Shown in pieces: positions 47,877 through 58,961 of a stretch of DNA of 64,000 bases. The DNA is taken from assembly GCF_028656935.1 (NCBI RefSeq), contig NZ_JAMDGZ010000022.1, positions 62,001 through 126,000 on the forward strand, read 5' to 3'. The stretch comes from Pseudomonas rubra (GTDB lineage Bacteria; Pseudomonadota; Gammaproteobacteria; Pseudomonadales; Pseudomonadaceae). The stretch's first letter is position 1. Every line of letters begins with the position of its first letter. The position numbers and the translations under genes were made by a program. Under the pieces are notes generated by a model. The model saw only the letters and a program-made list of their open reading frames with translations. It did not search any database and was not told where the DNA came from.

Positions 47877-48624
47877 GCTGCCCGCCACAGACACTGCAAC
47901 CCGGGTCACGCTTGACCCGTAGCTCACGGAAGCGGCTACCCAGGGCATCGATCAATAGCAGGCGCCCTACCAGCGGCTCACCAAAACCGGCCAGCAGCTT
48001 GAGCGCCTCCAGTGCTTGCAGGCTGCCAACCAGTCCTACCAGCGGGCCGAGTACGCCGGCTTCGCTGCAGGTCAGTTCGGCTTCGCTGCCATGGCCGTAT
48101 AAGCAGTGGTAGCACGGGCTGTGGGCAAGACGTGGGTCGAACACCGACAATTGCCCTTCCAGACGAATCGCCGCGCCACTGACCAGTGGCTTGCCCTGGG
48201 CGACGCAGGCGGCATTGACCGCTTCGCGGGTGGCGAAGTTATCCGAGCAATCGAGTACCAGGTCCACGGCCTTGACTACAGTGGCCAGGGAGTCTTCATC
48301 AAGGGCCGTGCGATGAGCCCGCAGGGTGATTTCAGGGTTGATCGCCGTGAGTCGGGCAATCGCTGAATCGACCTTGCTCAGGCCGACCGAAGCGCTGTCG
48401 TGCAATACCTGGCGCTGCAGGTTGGTGACATCCACGGTGTCGAAATCGGCCAGGTGCAACTCGCCGACGCCGGCCGCCGCCAGGTACAGCGCAACCGGTG
48501 AACCGAGGCCGCCAAGGCCGACGATCAGCGCCCGGCTGTTTTTCAGACGCAACTGACCGTCGATATCTACCTGCGCCAGGAGGATCTGCCGGCTGTAGCG
48601 CAACAGCTCCTGATCGCTCAGCAC
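47869..48624 (-). CDS. moeB: Molybdopterin-synthase adenylyltransferase (MoeB/ThiF)
   Basis: 251 residues. ATP-binding [27 protein letters not shown], the conserved NLQRQ, and zinc cysteines (CYHCLYG and CSVCGGQ) identify an E1-like enzyme. It activates the C-terminus of MoaD, or of ThiS, by adenylation. It starts with GTG at 48624, overlapping the prmC stop by 7 bp, and belongs to the hemA-prfA-prmC-moeB-murI operon. Confidence 0.93.
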   Translation of the reverse strand: MLSDQELLRYSRQILLAQVDIDGQLRLKNSRALIVGLGGLGSPVALYLAAAGVGELHLADFDTVDVTNLQRQVLHDSASVGLSKVDSAIARLTAINPEITLRAHRTALDEDSLATVVKAVDLVLDCSDNFATREAVNAACVAQGKPLVSGAAIRLEGQLSVFDPRLAHSPCYHCLYGHGSEAELTCSEAGVLGPLVGLVGSLQALEALKLLAGFGEPLVGRLLLIDALGSRFRELRVKRDPGCSVCGGQHD

Positions 48625-49448
48625 GACAGCCGTCCCAGAGTGATGCGCTCGTGGCCGTTAAGATCAAGGCGGCTTTCGATCTGCTCGAAATCATGCTTGG
48701 CCAGCAGTTCACGCACGGCAGCAGCTTGGTCATAACCGTGCTCAAGCAGCAACCAGCCACCCGGCAGCAGGTGCTCCGGCGCCTGGCTGACAATGCTGCG
48801 CAAATCGTCCAGGCCGTCTGCACCGGAAACCAGCGCGCTGCTTGGCTCAAAGCGTACGTCACCGGCCACCAGGTGCGGGTCGGCGGCGGCGATGTACGGC
48901 GGGTTGCTGATGATCAGGTCGTAGCGCTCGCCAGCCAGGGCATCGAACCAGTGGCTGCTGCGTACGTTGACGTTGTTCAGTTGCAGGCGCTGGCGGTTGC
49001 GTTCGGCCAGGGCTACGGCTTCGAGCACGCGGTCGACGGCGCTGACCTGCCACTGCGGACGCTCACTGGCCAGGGCCAGGGCAATCGCCCCGGTGCCAGT
49101 GCCCAGGTCAAGCAGCCTGACCGCACCAGCCGGCAGCAACTGCAGGGCGGTTTCGACCAGCAGCTCGGTTTCCGGACGTGGGATCAAGGTATGCGGGGCT
49201 ACTTCCAGGTCGAGTTTCCAGAAACCCTGCTGACCGAGAATGTAGGCCACCGGCTCGCCGGCACGCCGGCGCTGCAAGTAGTCGGCGAAAGTCAGCGCAG
49301 CTTCGCTGCTGACAATCCGCTCCGGCCAGGTGTGCAGGTAGCTGCGCGACTTGCCGATGGCCGCAGCCAACAGCAGTTCGATATCCAGACGCGCCGTCGG
49401 CGAATCCGGCAACTCCGCACCGCGGAGCAAGCTGGCAATAATCGTCAT
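48618..49448 (-). CDS. prmC: Release factor glutamine methyltransferase
   Basis: 276 residues. SAM motif LLDLGTGTGAIALALA near 120 and catalytic NPPYIAAADPHL near 188 are typical. It methylates the glutamine of the GGQ motif in RF1 and RF2. Its ATG abuts the stop of prfA (TAAATG), matching its substrate being encoded next door. Confidence 0.96.
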   Translation of the reverse strand: MTIIASLLRGAELPDSPTARLDIELLLAAAIGKSRSYLHTWPERIVSSEAALTFADYLQRRRAGEPVAYILGQQGFWKLDLEVAPHTLIPRPETELLVETALQLLPAGAVRLLDLGTGTGAIALALASERPQWQVSAVDRVLEAVALAERNRQRLQLNNVNVRSSHWFDALAGERYDLIISNPPYIAAADPHLVAGDVRFEPSSALVSGADGLDDLRSIVSQAPEHLLPGGWLLLEHGYDQAAAVRELLAKHDFEQIESRLDLNGHERITLGRLSC

Positions 49449-50531
49449 TTACTCACCCAGTGCAGCCAGTTGATCGGCCTGGTACTCGGCCAGCAACGGC
49501 TCGATTACCGCGTCGACTCCCCCGGCCAGAACGTCATCCAGGGAATACAGGGTCAGGTTGATGCGGTGATCGGTCACCCGCCCCTGTGGATAGTTGTAGG
49601 TTCGAATACGCTCGGAACGATCGCCCGAGCCGACCAGCAGCTTGCGCTCACTGGCCATGGCGTTCTGCGCGGCGCTGGTCTGGATGTCATTGAGTTTGGC
49701 CGACAGCCAGGACATCGCCCGCGCCCGGTTCTTGTGCTGGGAACGCTCTTCCTGGCACTCGACGACGATGCCGGTGGGCAAGTGCGTGATACGGATCGCC
49801 GAGTCGGTCTTGTTGATGTGCTGACCACCGGCCCCGGAGGCGCGGTAGGTGTCGACCCGCAAGTCCGCCGGGTTGATCTCGATCGCCACCTGCTCGTCCG
49901 GCTCCGGCAGCACCGCCACGGTACAGGCCGAGGTGTGGATACGGCCCTGGGATTCGGTTTCAGGTACCCGCTGGACGCGATGGGCACCGGACTCGAACTT
50001 CAGCTTGCTATAAACGCTGTCGCCTTCGACCCGGGCGATGATTTCCTTGTAGCCGCCGTGCTCGCCTTCGTTCTCCGAAAGAATCTCCAGGCGCCAGCCG
50101 CGCTTTTCAGCGTAGCGCGAGTACATGCGGAACAGATCGCCAGAGAAGATCGCCGCTTCGTCACCGCCGGTACCGGCGCGGATTTCCAGGAACACGTTGC
50201 GCCCGTCGTTGGGGTCCTTGGGCAGCAACATGCGCTGCAGCTGGTTTTCCAGCTGCGCCAATTGATCCTTGGCCTCGCGCACTTCTTCCACGGCCATTTC
50301 GCGCAGGTCCGGATCGCTGTCCTTGAGCAGCGCCTGAGCGCCGGCCAGGTCATCCTGAACCTTGCGCCACTGGGCATAGGCAACGGCTACCGGCTCGACT
50401 TCGGCATATTCACGGGAATAGGCGCGAAAGCGGGTCTGGTCGGAAATGACTTCGGCATCGCCCAGCAGGGCAGTCAATTCCTCGAAACGGTCCTGGAGAA
50501 TGTCCAGTTTATTGAGCAGCGACGCTTTCAT
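49449..50531 (-). CDS. prfA: Peptide chain release factor 1
   Basis: 360 residues, normal size. It contains the GGQ tripeptide in [17 protein letters not shown] and the stop-codon recognition region in [22 protein letters not shown] (PxT motif). It ends translation at UAA and UAG. The ATG overlaps the hemA stop by 4 bp (ATGA). Confidence 0.97.
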   Translation of the reverse strand: MKASLLNKLDILQDRFEELTALLGDAEVISDQTRFRAYSREYAEVEPVAVAYAQWRKVQDDLAGAQALLKDSDPDLREMAVEEVREAKDQLAQLENQLQRMLLPKDPNDGRNVFLEIRAGTGGDEAAIFSGDLFRMYSRYAEKRGWRLEILSENEGEHGGYKEIIARVEGDSVYSKLKFESGAHRVQRVPETESQGRIHTSACTVAVLPEPDEQVAIEINPADLRVDTYRASGAGGQHINKTDSAIRITHLPTGIVVECQEERSQHKNRARAMSWLSAKLNDIQTSAAQNAMASERKLLVGSGDRSERIRTYNYPQGRVTDHRINLTLYSLDDVLAGGVDAVIEPLLAEYQADQLAALGE

Positions 50532-51805
50532 TGCGGGGTTTTATCCGTCGAACCCTCGGAGAGGGCAAAGAGTTCCTGGGCCATGGCCAGCGCATCGAGG
50601 CGGCCTTCGGCAGAGAGCTTTTTCAGTTGCACGCTGGGCGCATGCAACAGCTTGTTGGTCAGGCCACGGGCCAGTTGCACCAGCACTTCGTCGGCACTGG
50701 CGCCGTTGGCCAGCAAACGTTGGGCCTTTTGCAGCTCCTCATCACGCAGGCGTTCGCTCTGCTGACGGTAAGCCTTGAGTACATCCACTGCGGCCAGCTC
50801 GCGCAGGCGCAGCATGAAATCTTCGGCGCCTACCGAGACCAGCTCTTCGGCAGCCTGGGCAGCACCCTGGCGGCTCTTGAGGTTCTCGGCGACCACCTCG
50901 TGCAAATCATCGACGGAGTACAGGTAGACGTCATCGAGCTCGCCAACCTGTGGCTCAATATCCCGCGGCACAGCGATGTCGACCATGAAGATCGGCTTGT
51001 GCCGACGCTGCTTCAGGGCGCTCTCCACCGCACCCTTGCCCAGAATCGGCAACTGGCTGGCGGTGGAACTGATGACGATATCGCTGTTCACCAGCTCCTG
51101 AGGAATGTCAGCCAACAGCACCGCATGGGCACCGAACTGTTCGGCCAGGATACTGGCGCGTTCCAGGGTCCGGTTGGCCACGACGATGCGTCGTACGCCC
51201 TGCTCGTGCAAGTGACGGGCAACCAGGGTGATGGTTTCGCCCGCGCCGATCAACAGCGCCTGGCTACGCCCCAGGTCACTGAAGATCTGCTTGGCCAGGC
51301 TGACGGCAGCGAACGCCACCGACACCGGGTTTTCGCCGATGGCGGTATCGGTGCGCACCTGTTTGGCGGCACTGAAGGTGGCCTGGAACAGCCGCCCGAG
51401 CAACGGGCCGATGGTGCCGGCTTCGCGGGCCACGGCATAGGCCGACTTCATCTGCCCGAGGATCTGCGGCTCGCCCAGCACCAGCGAGTCGAGGCCCGAG
51501 GCCACCCGCATCATGTGCCGCACGGCGTCGTGATCTTCATGGATGTAAGCGCTGGCGCGCAGCTCATCCAGGCTCAGCTGATGATATTCGGCAAGCCAGC
51601 GCAGCACACTCTCTGCTGCCAGGTGGTCCTGCTCTATATAGAGCTCACTGCGGTTACAGGTCGAAAGGATCGCGGCTTCGCGGCTGGCGGTCAGTCGGCA
51701 GAGCTGCTGCAAGGCGTCCACCAGCTGCTCGGGGGTAAACGCCACGCGCTCGCGTACGTCTACCGAGGCAGTCTTATGGTTGATACCGAGGGCAAGAAAG
51801 GCCAT
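50528..51805 (-). CDS. hemA: Glutamyl-tRNA reductase
   Basis: 425 residues. The catalytic Cys50-type residue is in [11 protein letters not shown], followed by [17 protein letters not shown] and the NADPH fold [21 protein letters not shown]. It makes glutamate-1-semialdehyde, the first committed step of C5 haem synthesis. It is the first gene of the leftward operon and diverges from lbcA. hemH, the last step of the pathway, is 11 kb to the left. Confidence 0.96.
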   Translation of the reverse strand: MAFLALGINHKTASVDVRERVAFTPEQLVDALQQLCRLTASREAAILSTCNRSELYIEQDHLAAESVLRWLAEYHQLSLDELRASAYIHEDHDAVRHMMRVASGLDSLVLGEPQILGQMKSAYAVAREAGTIGPLLGRLFQATFSAAKQVRTDTAIGENPVSVAFAAVSLAKQIFSDLGRSQALLIGAGETITLVARHLHEQGVRRIVVANRTLERASILAEQFGAHAVLLADIPQELVNSDIVISSTASQLPILGKGAVESALKQRRHKPIFMVDIAVPRDIEPQVGELDDVYLYSVDDLHEVVAENLKSRQGAAQAAEELVSVGAEDFMLRLRELAAVDVLKAYRQQSERLRDEELQKAQRLLANGASADEVLVQLARGLTNKLLHAPSVQLKKLSAEGRLDALAMAQELFALSEGSTDKTPQ

Positions 51806-51981
51806 GCAAGGTCGCTGATTGTGACGAGAAGCCGATAATTGTCCTACTTCGCAGAGCGCAGAACAACCACCGCTCGCTATTGTCTCTATAGTCTACCTCT
51901 ACCGAGACCTTCGCTTATGGGTTTGCCCTGGCGCTTGTGTCATGATGAGCCGACCGCTGGTAAGCCGCCCAAATCCCGATT

Positions 51982-53706
51982 ATGAATAGATCCTACGCGT
52001 TGCTCCTTGCCCTTGCCTTGCTTCAGGGCTGCCAGACCCTGGCTCCGAATTCGACGGATGCCAAGGCGCCTGCAGATGCCGTCCCGGTGCAACCGGCCAA
52101 GCCCACCGTCTACGGGTCGTTCAGCCAGGACACCATCTACAGCCTGCTCAGTGCTGAGCTTGCCGGCCAGCGCGACCGTTTCGACATTGCCCTGGACAAC
52201 TATGTCAGCCAGGCGATCAAGACCCAGGACCCAGGCATCTCCGAACGTGCCTACCGCATTGCCGAATACCTGGGCGCCGACCAGGCCGCCCTCGACACCT
52301 CGCTGATCTGGGCCAAAAACGATCCGGACAACCTTGACGCCCAGCGCGCCGCCGCCATCCAGCTGGCCCGCAGCGGTCGCTATGACGAGTCGATGGTGTT
52401 CATGGAGAAAGTCCTCCAGGGCCAGGGCGACACCCACTTCGATTTCCTCGCCCTGTCGGCGCTGGAAACCGACGCCGACACCCGCGCCGGCCTGCAGAAC
52501 AGTTTCGATCGCCTGCTGGTGAAATATCCCGACAACAGTCAGTTGGTGTTCGGCAAAGCCCTGTTGCTGCAACAGGACGGCAAGGCCCAGGCGGCCCTCG
52601 ACCTGCTCGAACAACACCCGCCCGAAGCTGGCGAGATTGCCCCGGTGCTTTTGCGCGCCCGCCTGCTGCAAGGCCTGGACCGCGGCAAGGAAGCCCTGCC
52701 GCTGTTGCAAAAAACCATTCGCCAGTACCCGGACGACAAGCGTCTGCGCCTGACCTACGCACGCATGCTGGTCGAACAGGATCGGCTGGCCGATGCCAAG
52801 GCCGAGTTCGTCAGCCTGGTCCAGCAGTATCCGGATGACGACGAGCTGCGTTACTCGCTGGCCCTGGTCAGCCTGGAAACCAAGGACTGGGACGAAGGCG
52901 CCAGCTACCTCGAAGAGCTGATCGCCCGCGACAGCCATGTCGATGCCGCGCACCTGAACCTAGGCCGCATCCTCGAGGAGCGCAACGACCCGCAAGGCGC
53001 CCTGAACGAATACGCCCTGGTCGGCCCCGGCAACGATTACCTGCCGGCGCAACTGCGCCAGGCCGATATCCTCATCGGCAACGGCCGTAGCGCTGAAGCG
53101 TCACGGCGCCTTGCCGCAGCCCGCGAGGCCCAGCCCGACTACGCCATCCAGCTGTACCTGATCGAAGCCGAAGCGCTGGGCAACAACGACAAGGACGCCC
53201 AGGCCCTGCAAGTACTGCAGCAGGCCATCAAACAGTATCCGGACGACCTCAACCTGCTGTACACCCGGGCGATGCTTGCGGAAAAACGCAACGACCTGGC
53301 CCAGATGGAAAAGGACCTGCGCAGCATCATCAGCCGCGAGCCGGAAAACGCCATGGCCCTCAACGCCCTGGGCTACACCCTGGCTGACCGCACCAGCCGC
53401 TATGCCGAAGCCAAGACCCTGATCGACAAGGCGCACCAGATCACCCCGGATGATCCGGCGGTGCTCGACAGCCTCGGCTGGGTCAATTACCGCCTGGGCA
53501 ACCTAGACGAAGCCGAGCGCCTGCTGCGCCAAGCGCTGGAGCGCTTCCCCGACCACGAAGTGGCCGCTCACCTAGGTGAAGTGCTCTGGGCCAATGGCAA
53601 ACGCCGCGAAGCCCGCCAGGTCTGGACCAAGGGCTTCGAAGCCCAGCCCGACAGCCCTATCCTGCGCAAGACCGTCCTGCGCCTGACCGGATCCGAGACC
53701 CTATAA
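51982..53706 (+). CDS. lbcA: TPR lipoprotein LbcA
   Basis: 574 residues. The lipobox is LLQGC (Cys17). The rest is a string of TPR repeats, for example [37 protein letters not shown] and [23 protein letters not shown]. In P. aeruginosa the homologue (PA4667, LbcA), in the same hemA/lolB context, is the outer-membrane activator of the CtpA protease. The gene order supports orthology. It starts 4 bp before lolB. Confidence 0.92.
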   Translation: MNRSYALLLALALLQGCQTLAPNSTDAKAPADAVPVQPAKPTVYGSFSQDTIYSLLSAELAGQRDRFDIALDNYVSQAIKTQDPGISERAYRIAEYLGADQAALDTSLIWAKNDPDNLDAQRAAAIQLARSGRYDESMVFMEKVLQGQGDTHFDFLALSALETDADTRAGLQNSFDRLLVKYPDNSQLVFGKALLLQQDGKAQAALDLLEQHPPEAGEIAPVLLRARLLQGLDRGKEALPLLQKTIRQYPDDKRLRLTYARMLVEQDRLADAKAEFVSLVQQYPDDDELRYSLALVSLETKDWDEGASYLEELIARDSHVDAAHLNLGRILEERNDPQGALNEYALVGPGNDYLPAQLRQADILIGNGRSAEASRRLAAAREAQPDYAIQLYLIEAEALGNNDKDAQALQVLQQAIKQYPDDLNLLYTRAMLAEKRNDLAQMEKDLRSIISREPENAMALNALGYTLADRTSRYAEAKTLIDKAHQITPDDPAVLDSLGWVNYRLGNLDEAERLLRQALERFPDHEVAAHLGEVLWANGKRREARQVWTKGFEAQPDSPILRKTVLRLTGSETL

Positions 53707-53710
53707 GCCT

Positions 53711-54328
53711 ATGTTTTTGCGCCACTGCATTACCTTCTGCCTCATCGCCCTGCTTGCCGGCTGTGCTGGCTTCGGCTCCCGTGAGGCCCTGCGGGGCGAG
53801 GGTAGCCCGCAGCTGTGGCGCGAACACAAGCAACAACTGAGCACCCTTGATGGCTGGCAGATCAACGGCAAGGTCGGGATCCGCGCACCGAAAGACTCCG
53901 GCAGCGGCACCCTGTTCTGGCTGCAACGCCAGGACTACTACGATATTCGCCTGTCCGGCCCGCTGGGCCGCGGCGCCGCGCGCCTGACCGGACGCCCCGG
54001 CGGCGTTACCCTGGAAGTCGCCAACCAGGGGCGCTTCGAAGCACAAAGCCCCGAAGCCCTGCTCGAAGAACAACTGGGCTGGGAACTGCCGGTATCGCAC
54101 CTGGTCTGGTGGATTCGCGGCCTGCCTGCCCCTGACAGCAAGAGCCAGCTGACTCTCGACAGCGACAGCCGCCTGGCCAGCCTCAAGCAAGATGGCTGGG
54201 ACGTGCAGTACCTGAGCTACGCCGAACAGAACGGCTACTGGTTGCCCGAGCGCATCAAGCTGCACGGGCAAAACCTCGACGTGACCCTGGTGGTCAAGGA
54301 CTGGCAACCTCGGCAACTGGGCCACTGA
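53711..54328 (+). CDS. lolB: Outer-membrane lipoprotein receptor LolB
   Basis: 205 residues with lipobox LLAGC (Cys18) and the LolB fold, including [19 protein letters not shown] and [19 protein letters not shown]. It receives lipoproteins from LolA and inserts them in the outer membrane. It lies between lbcA (4 bp) and ispE (3 bp). Confidence 0.95.
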   Translation: MFLRHCITFCLIALLAGCAGFGSREALRGEGSPQLWREHKQQLSTLDGWQINGKVGIRAPKDSGSGTLFWLQRQDYYDIRLSGPLGRGAARLTGRPGGVTLEVANQGRFEAQSPEALLEEQLGWELPVSHLVWWIRGLPAPDSKSQLTLDSDSRLASLKQDGWDVQYLSYAEQNGYWLPERIKLHGQNLDVTLVVKDWQPRQLGH

Positions 54329-54331
54329 TTT

Positions 54332-55183
54332 ATGAACACTGCAACCCTGACCCTGCCAGCACCGGCCAAGCTCAACCTGATGTTGCACATTCTGGGCCGC
54401 CGTGCTGATGGCTACCATGAGCTGGAAACCCTGTTCCAGTTTCTCGACCATGCGGACGAGCTGTCCTTTGCCCTGCGTGAAGACGGTGAAGTTCGCCTGC
54501 ACAGCGATATCGACAACGTTCCCCATGACAGCAACCTGATCGTCAAGGCCGCGCGCAAGCTCAAAGCCCTGACCGGCTGCGACAAGGGCGTGGATATCTG
54601 GTTGAAAAAGATCCTGCCCATGGGCGGCGGCATTGGCGGCGGCAGCTCCGACGCCGCCACTACCCTACTGGGCCTCAACCATTTATGGCAACTGGGCTTG
54701 AGCGAAGACCAGCTGGCCGAACTAGGCCTGACCCTGGGCGCGGACGTGCCGGTTTTCGTCCGTGGCCACGCGGCATTCGCCGAGGGCGTGGGCGAGAAGC
54801 TCACCAAGGATTACCCCGAGGAACCCTGGTATGTTGTGCTGGTCCCGCAAGTATCTGTTAGCACAGCAGAAATTTTTTCCGATCCGCTGTTGACACGTGA
54901 TTCCTTGCCCCTTAAGATGCGCCCCGTTCCCAAGGGAAACAGTCGAAATGACTGCCAACCGGTGGTAGAGCAGCGTTACCCAGAGGTACGCAATTCATTG
55001 TATCTGTTAAACAAATACACTGAAGCCCGACTGACCGGAACTGGAAGTTGTGTGTTTGGGGCCTTCCCAAGCAAAGCTGAAGCTGATAAAGTTTTGGCCC
55101 TTCTTGCAGAGACCCAAACAGGGTTTGTAGCCAAAGGAAGCAACGTTTCGATGTTGCACCGCAAGCTACAGAGTCTGCTCTAG
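54332..55183 (+). CDS. ispE: 4-diphosphocytidyl-2-C-methyl-D-erythritol kinase
   Basis: 283 residues of the GHMP kinase family. It starts [23 protein letters not shown], and the ATP loop is [21 protein letters not shown] near residue 95. It is the fourth step of the MEP isoprenoid pathway. Past about 54840 the base composition becomes less GC-rich; that part contains a strong promoter for the tRNA downstream. Confidence 0.95.
   Translation: MNTATLTLPAPAKLNLMLHILGRRADGYHELETLFQFLDHADELSFALREDGEVRLHSDIDNVPHDSNLIVKAARKLKALTGCDKGVDIWLKKILPMGGGIGGGSSDAATTLLGLNHLWQLGLSEDQLAELGLTLGADVPVFVRGHAAFAEGVGEKLTKDYPEEPWYVVLVPQVSVSTAEIFSDPLLTRDSLPLKMRPVPKGNSRNDCQPVVEQRYPEVRNSLYLLNKYTEARLTGTGSCVFGAFPSKAEADKVLALLAETQTGFVAKGSNVSMLHRKLQSLL
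54890..54918 (+). promoter_or_regulatory. Strong promoter inside ispE for tRNA-Gln and prs
   Basis: TTGACA (54890-54895) and TAAGAT (54913-54918) are 17 bp apart, followed by a GC-rich discriminator (gcgcccc), the pattern of stable-RNA promoters under stringent control. It lies within the ispE coding region, about 300 bp before the tRNA. Confidence 0.7.
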
Positions 55184-55217
55184 GAATCGAGTACCAGGTA
55201 CTCGCAGCAACAGATAC

Positions 55218-55292
55218 AGGGGCGTCGCCAAGCGGTAAGGCAGCAGGTTTTGATCCTGCCATGCGTTGGTTCGAATCCAGCCGCCCCTGCCA
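55218..55292 (+). tRNA. tRNA-Gln (UUG anticodon)
   Basis: A 75-nt cloverleaf: acceptor AGGGGCG/CGCCCCT, anticodon stem GCAGG/CCTGC with loop ttttgat, giving anticodon TTG, T-arm with ggttcgaatcc, and encoded CCA. It is located between ispE and prs, as in other pseudomonads. Confidence 0.95.
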
Positions 55293-55339
55293 TTTTCCTA
55301 TACTCATCCAGGTATACCCTCAGCCTTCAGGTACTGCGC

Positions 55340-56281
55340 GTGTCCAAGATGATGGTCTTTACGGGGAACGCTAACCCCGATCTGGCTCGGCGTGTCGTAC
55401 GTCAGCTGCATATCCCACTCGGTGATGTTTCTGTCGGCAAATTCTCCGACGGCGAAATCAGCACTGAGATTAATGAAAATGTTCGTGGTAAGGACGTTTT
55501 CATCATTCAGCCGACTTGCGCGCCAACCAACGATAACCTGATGGAACTGGTAGTGATGGCCGATGCCTTCCGCCGCTCCTCAGCTTCCCGAATCACTGCC
55601 GTGATTCCTTACTTCGGATATGCCCGCCAGGATCGCCGTCCGCGTTCGGCGCGTGTAGCTATCAGCGCCAAAGTCGTCGCTGACATGCTCACCGTCGTAG
55701 GTATCGACCGTGTTCTCACCGTCGACCTGCACGCTGACCAAATCCAGGGTTTCTTCGATATTCCGGTAGATAACATCTACGGCTCCCCCGTTCTGGTGGA
55801 TGACATCGAAGACCAGCGTTTCGAGAATCTCATGATTGTGTCCCCGGACATCGGCGGCGTCGTGCGTGCACGTGCTGTTGCCAAGTCCCTGGGCGTTGAT
55901 CTGGGTATCATCGATAAACGCCGCGAGAAGGCCAATCACTCCGAAGTGATGCATATCATCGGCGACGTCGAAGGACGTACCTGTATTCTCGTCGACGACA
56001 TGGTCGACACCGCCGGCACCCTGTGCCACGCGGCCAAGGCCCTGAAAGAACACGGCGCTGCCAAGGTTTACGCCTACTGCACGCACCCTGTCCTGTCGGG
56101 TCGGGCGATCGAGAATATCGAGAACTCCGTGCTGGACGCACTGGTGGTGACCAACACCATCCCGCTGTCCGCTGCAGCACAAGCCTGTGACCGTATCCGT
56201 CAACTGGATATTGCACCGGTTGTTGCCGAGGCGGTTCGCCGCATCAGCAATGAAGAATCGATCAGCGCGATGTTCCGCTGA
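55340..56281 (+). CDS. prs: Ribose-phosphate pyrophosphokinase
   Basis: 313 residues from GTG at 55340 ([19 protein letters not shown]), the length of other pseudomonad Prs; ATG codons at 55349 and 55352 would shorten it. Motifs: [10 protein letters not shown], the PRPP loop [14 protein letters not shown]. It makes PRPP, the substrate of hpt and upp in this window. It follows the tRNA-Gln and ends at a strong terminator. Confidence 0.95.
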   Translation: MSKMMVFTGNANPDLARRVVRQLHIPLGDVSVGKFSDGEISTEINENVRGKDVFIIQPTCAPTNDNLMELVVMADAFRRSSASRITAVIPYFGYARQDRRPRSARVAISAKVVADMLTVVGIDRVLTVDLHADQIQGFFDIPVDNIYGSPVLVDDIEDQRFENLMIVSPDIGGVVRARAVAKSLGVDLGIIDKRREKANHSEVMHIIGDVEGRTCILVDDMVDTAGTLCHAAKALKEHGAAKVYAYCTHPVLSGRAIENIENSVLDALVVTNTIPLSAAAQACDRIRQLDIAPVVAEAVRRISNEESISAMFR

Positions 56282-56317
56282 GGGTTTTCCCTCGCGAACC
56301 TCTCGTTGACGAAAAGC

Positions 56318-56356
56318 GCCCCGCCCCAACACTGGTTGTTGGGGCGGGGCTTTTTT
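56318..56356 (+). terminator. Rho-independent terminator of prs
   Basis: gccccgccccaaca / tgttggggcggggc, 14-bp stem with a 5-nt loop, followed by tttttt. It lies 37 bp after the prs stop. Confidence 0.95.
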
Positions 56357-56418
56357 GCCCACCCCGTTTGGCGCTGGTCGCAAACGCCTGCGGGAGATGG
56401 CTATTTTGGAGATACAAA

Positions 56419-57009
56419 ATGACTGATTTCATCCTGAACGCCCAAGCGCGTACCGACCTGGGGAAAGGTGCGAGCCGCCGCCTGCGTCGTCTCGCCGCCC
56501 AGATCCCTGCCGTTGTTTACGGTGGTGACAAAGAAGCTCAATCCCTGACCATCGTGGCCAAGGAAATCGCCAAACTGTTCGAAAACGAAGCGGCCTACAG
56601 CCACGTTATCGAACTGAACATCGACGGCAAGAAAGAAAACGTCGTTGTCAAAGCGATGCAGCGTCACCCGTCCAAGCAGTTCATCATGCACGCTGACTTC
56701 GTCCGCGTTGTTGCTGGCCAGAAACTGACCGCCAAAGTACCTGTGCACTTCATCAACGAAGAAGCCCCGGTCAAGAAAGGCGGCGAAATCTCCCACGTAG
56801 TGGCTGATATCGAAGTTTCCTGCGAAGCCAAAGATCTGCCTGAGTTCATCGAAGTTGACCTGGCCAACGCTGAAGTCGGCGCGATCATCCACCTGTCGGA
56901 CCTCAAAGCTCCGAAAGGCGTTGAGTTCGTCGCTCTGGCTCACGGCAACGACCTGGCAGTTGCCAACGTCCACGCTCCAAAAGTAGCACCAGAAGCAGCC
57001 GCAGAGTAA
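56419..57009 (+). CDS. rplY: 50S ribosomal protein L25/Ctc
   Basis: 196 residues, the long TL5/CTC form: N-terminal L25 domain ([20 protein letters not shown]) and a C-terminal beta domain ([18 protein letters not shown]). It binds 5S rRNA. GGAG is 8 nt before the ATG; the frame is open 17 codons earlier but that part lies after the prs terminator. An inverted repeat at 57035-57062 precedes pth. Confidence 0.95.
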   Translation: MTDFILNAQARTDLGKGASRRLRRLAAQIPAVVYGGDKEAQSLTIVAKEIAKLFENEAAYSHVIELNIDGKKENVVVKAMQRHPSKQFIMHADFVRVVAGQKLTAKVPVHFINEEAPVKKGGEISHVVADIEVSCEAKDLPEFIEVDLANAEVGAIIHLSDLKAPKGVEFVALAHGNDLAVANVHAPKVAPEAAAE

Positions 57010-57089
57010 TTCGTTACTCCGCAGGTGTTGCTCGGGCCCCTGATGCGTCAAGCACAGGGGCCTCACAACTCCAAGGAAGAGCCCCTGAC

Positions 57090-57674
57090 GTGACCGCCAT
57101 CCAACTGATCGTCGGCCTGGGAAACCCCGGCCCCGAATACGAACAGACCCGGCATAACGCAGGGGCTCTTTTCGTAGAACGCATTGCCAGCGCCCAGCGC
57201 GTCAACCTGACCGCTGACCGCAAGTATTTCGGCCTGACAGCTAAATTCAGCCATCAGGGCAACGACGTTCGTCTACTGATTCCGACCACCTACATGAACC
57301 GCAGCGGCCAGGCCGTTGCTGCACTGGCGAATTTTTTCCGCATCCCGCCAGATGCCATCCTGGTGGCCCACGACGAACTCGACCTGCCTCCGGGCGTCGC
57401 CAAGCTCAAGAAGGGCGGCGGCCACGGTGGGCACAACGGGCTGCGCGACATCATCGCCCAGCTCGGTAACCAGAACGACTTTCACCGTCTGCGGCTTGGC
57501 ATCGGCCACCCCGGTGACAGCAGCAGGGTCTCCGGTTTCGTCCTCGGCAAGGCGCCCCGCGCCGAGCAGGAGAAGCTGGACGCCAGTATCGATTTTGCCC
57601 TCGGCGTGCTGCCGGACATCCTCGCCGGCGACTGGACGCGTGCGATGAGAGAGCTGCACAGCCAAAAGGCCTGA
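57090..57674 (+). CDS. pth: Peptidyl-tRNA hydrolase
   Basis: 194 residues starting with GTG at 57090: [25 protein letters not shown], with the catalytic His in TRHNAG. It frees tRNAs from stalled peptides. GAAGAG lies upstream. It is cotranscribed with ychF, 21 bp downstream. Confidence 0.96.
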   Translation: MTAIQLIVGLGNPGPEYEQTRHNAGALFVERIASAQRVNLTADRKYFGLTAKFSHQGNDVRLLIPTTYMNRSGQAVAALANFFRIPPDAILVAHDELDLPPGVAKLKKGGGHGGHNGLRDIIAQLGNQNDFHRLRLGIGHPGDSSRVSGFVLGKAPRAEQEKLDASIDFALGVLPDILAGDWTRAMRELHSQKA

Positions 57675-57695
57675 CTCTTTGAAGAGGGATTCACC

Positions 57696-58796
57696 ATGGG
57701 TTTCAATTGCGGCATCGTCGGCCTGCCCAACGTCGGCAAGTCCACTCTGTTCAACGCCTTGACCAAATCCGGCATCGCTGCTGAGAACTTCCCGTTCTGC
57801 ACCATCGAGCCGAACAGCGGCATCGTACCGATGCCCGATGCACGCCTGGATGCCCTGGCGGCCATCGTCAAGCCGAACCGCGTACTGCCGACCACCATGG
57901 AATTCGTCGACATCGCCGGCCTGGTTGCTGGCGCCTCGAAAGGTGAAGGCCTGGGCAACAAGTTCCTCGCCAACATCCGCGAGACCGACGCCATCGCCCA
58001 CGTGGTGCGCTGCTTCGAAGACGAGAACGTAATTCACGTCTCCAACAGCGTCGACCCCAAGCGCGACATCGAAATCATCGACCTGGAACTGATCTTCGCC
58101 GACCTCGACAGCTGCGAGAAGCAACTGCAGAAGGTTGCGCGCAACGCCAAGGGCGGTGACAAGGATGCTCTGGCGCAGAAAGCCATCCTCGAAAAACTCA
58201 TCCCGCACTTCACCGAAGGCAAGCCTGCGCGCAGCCTGATGAAGAGCATGGCCGACGATGAGAAGGCTGTGATTCGTGGCTTCCACCTGCTGACCAGCAA
58301 GCCGGTGATGTACATCGCCAACGTTGCCGAAGACGGCTTCGACAACAACCCGCACCTGGACACCGTGCGCGCCATCGCTGAAGAAGAAGGCGCGGTCGTG
58401 GTGCCGGTGTGCAACAAGATCGAAGCGGAAATCGCCGAACTCGACGAAGGCGAAGAGAAGGACATGTTCCTCGAGGCCCTGGGCCTGGAAGAGCCAGGCC
58501 TGAACCGCGTGATCCGCGCAGGCTACGGCTTGCTCAACCTGCAGACCTACTTCACTGCCGGCGTGCAGGAAGTCCGTGCCTGGACCGTTCGCGTCGGTGC
58601 CACCGCACCACAGGCTGCTGGCGTGATCCACACCGACTTCGAAAAAGGCTTCATCCGCGCCGAAGTCGTCGCCTATGACGACTTCATTCAGTACAAGGGT
58701 GAAAGCGGCGCGAAAGAAGCCGGCAAATGGCGTCTGGAAGGCAAGGACTACATCGTCAAGGACGGTGACGTGATGCACTTCCGCTTCAACGTCTGA
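57696..58796 (+). CDS. ychF: Redox-regulated ATPase YchF
   Basis: 366 residues of the Obg-related GTPase superfamily. G1 is [15 protein letters not shown]3 DIAGLVAG, and the TGS end FNV. YchF proteins bind ATP in preference to GTP and act on ribosomes under oxidative stress. A terminator follows. Confidence 0.96.
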   Translation: MGFNCGIVGLPNVGKSTLFNALTKSGIAAENFPFCTIEPNSGIVPMPDARLDALAAIVKPNRVLPTTMEFVDIAGLVAGASKGEGLGNKFLANIRETDAIAHVVRCFEDENVIHVSNSVDPKRDIEIIDLELIFADLDSCEKQLQKVARNAKGGDKDALAQKAILEKLIPHFTEGKPARSLMKSMADDEKAVIRGFHLLTSKPVMYIANVAEDGFDNNPHLDTVRAIAEEEGAVVVPVCNKIEAEIAELDEGEEKDMFLEALGLEEPGLNRVIRAGYGLLNLQTYFTAGVQEVRAWTVRVGATAPQAAGVIHTDFEKGFIRAEVVAYDDFIQYKGESGAKEAGKWRLEGKDYIVKDGDVMHFRFNV

Positions 58797-58833
58797 TCCG
58801 CCTTCTGGGTCCTGCCGGATCCGGATGAGCCCG

Positions 58834-58867
58834 AAACCCCTTGAGGCTATGCTTCAAGGGGTTTTTC
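58834..58867 (+). terminator. Rho-independent terminator of ychF
   Basis: aaaccccttga / tcaaggggttt with a 9-nt loop, then tttcttt. It lies 38 bp after the stop of ychF. Confidence 0.92.
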
Positions 58868-58961
58868 TTTGCCTGCGCTGCGCCCAAACGCTGGCCAATA
58901 CCCAGATCTATACTCAAGGCCGCATTCACACGGCTCTCGCCCACAGATCAGGTATCGGTCC

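Noticed and set aside
48498..50765. 755-codon open frame opposite moeB, prmC and prfA
   Set aside because: Antisense to three universally conserved genes, no recognisable motif.
57035..57062. Inverted repeat between rplY and pth as terminator
   Set aside because: 8-bp stem but no T-run; pth lacks an obvious promoter and is probably read from upstream.
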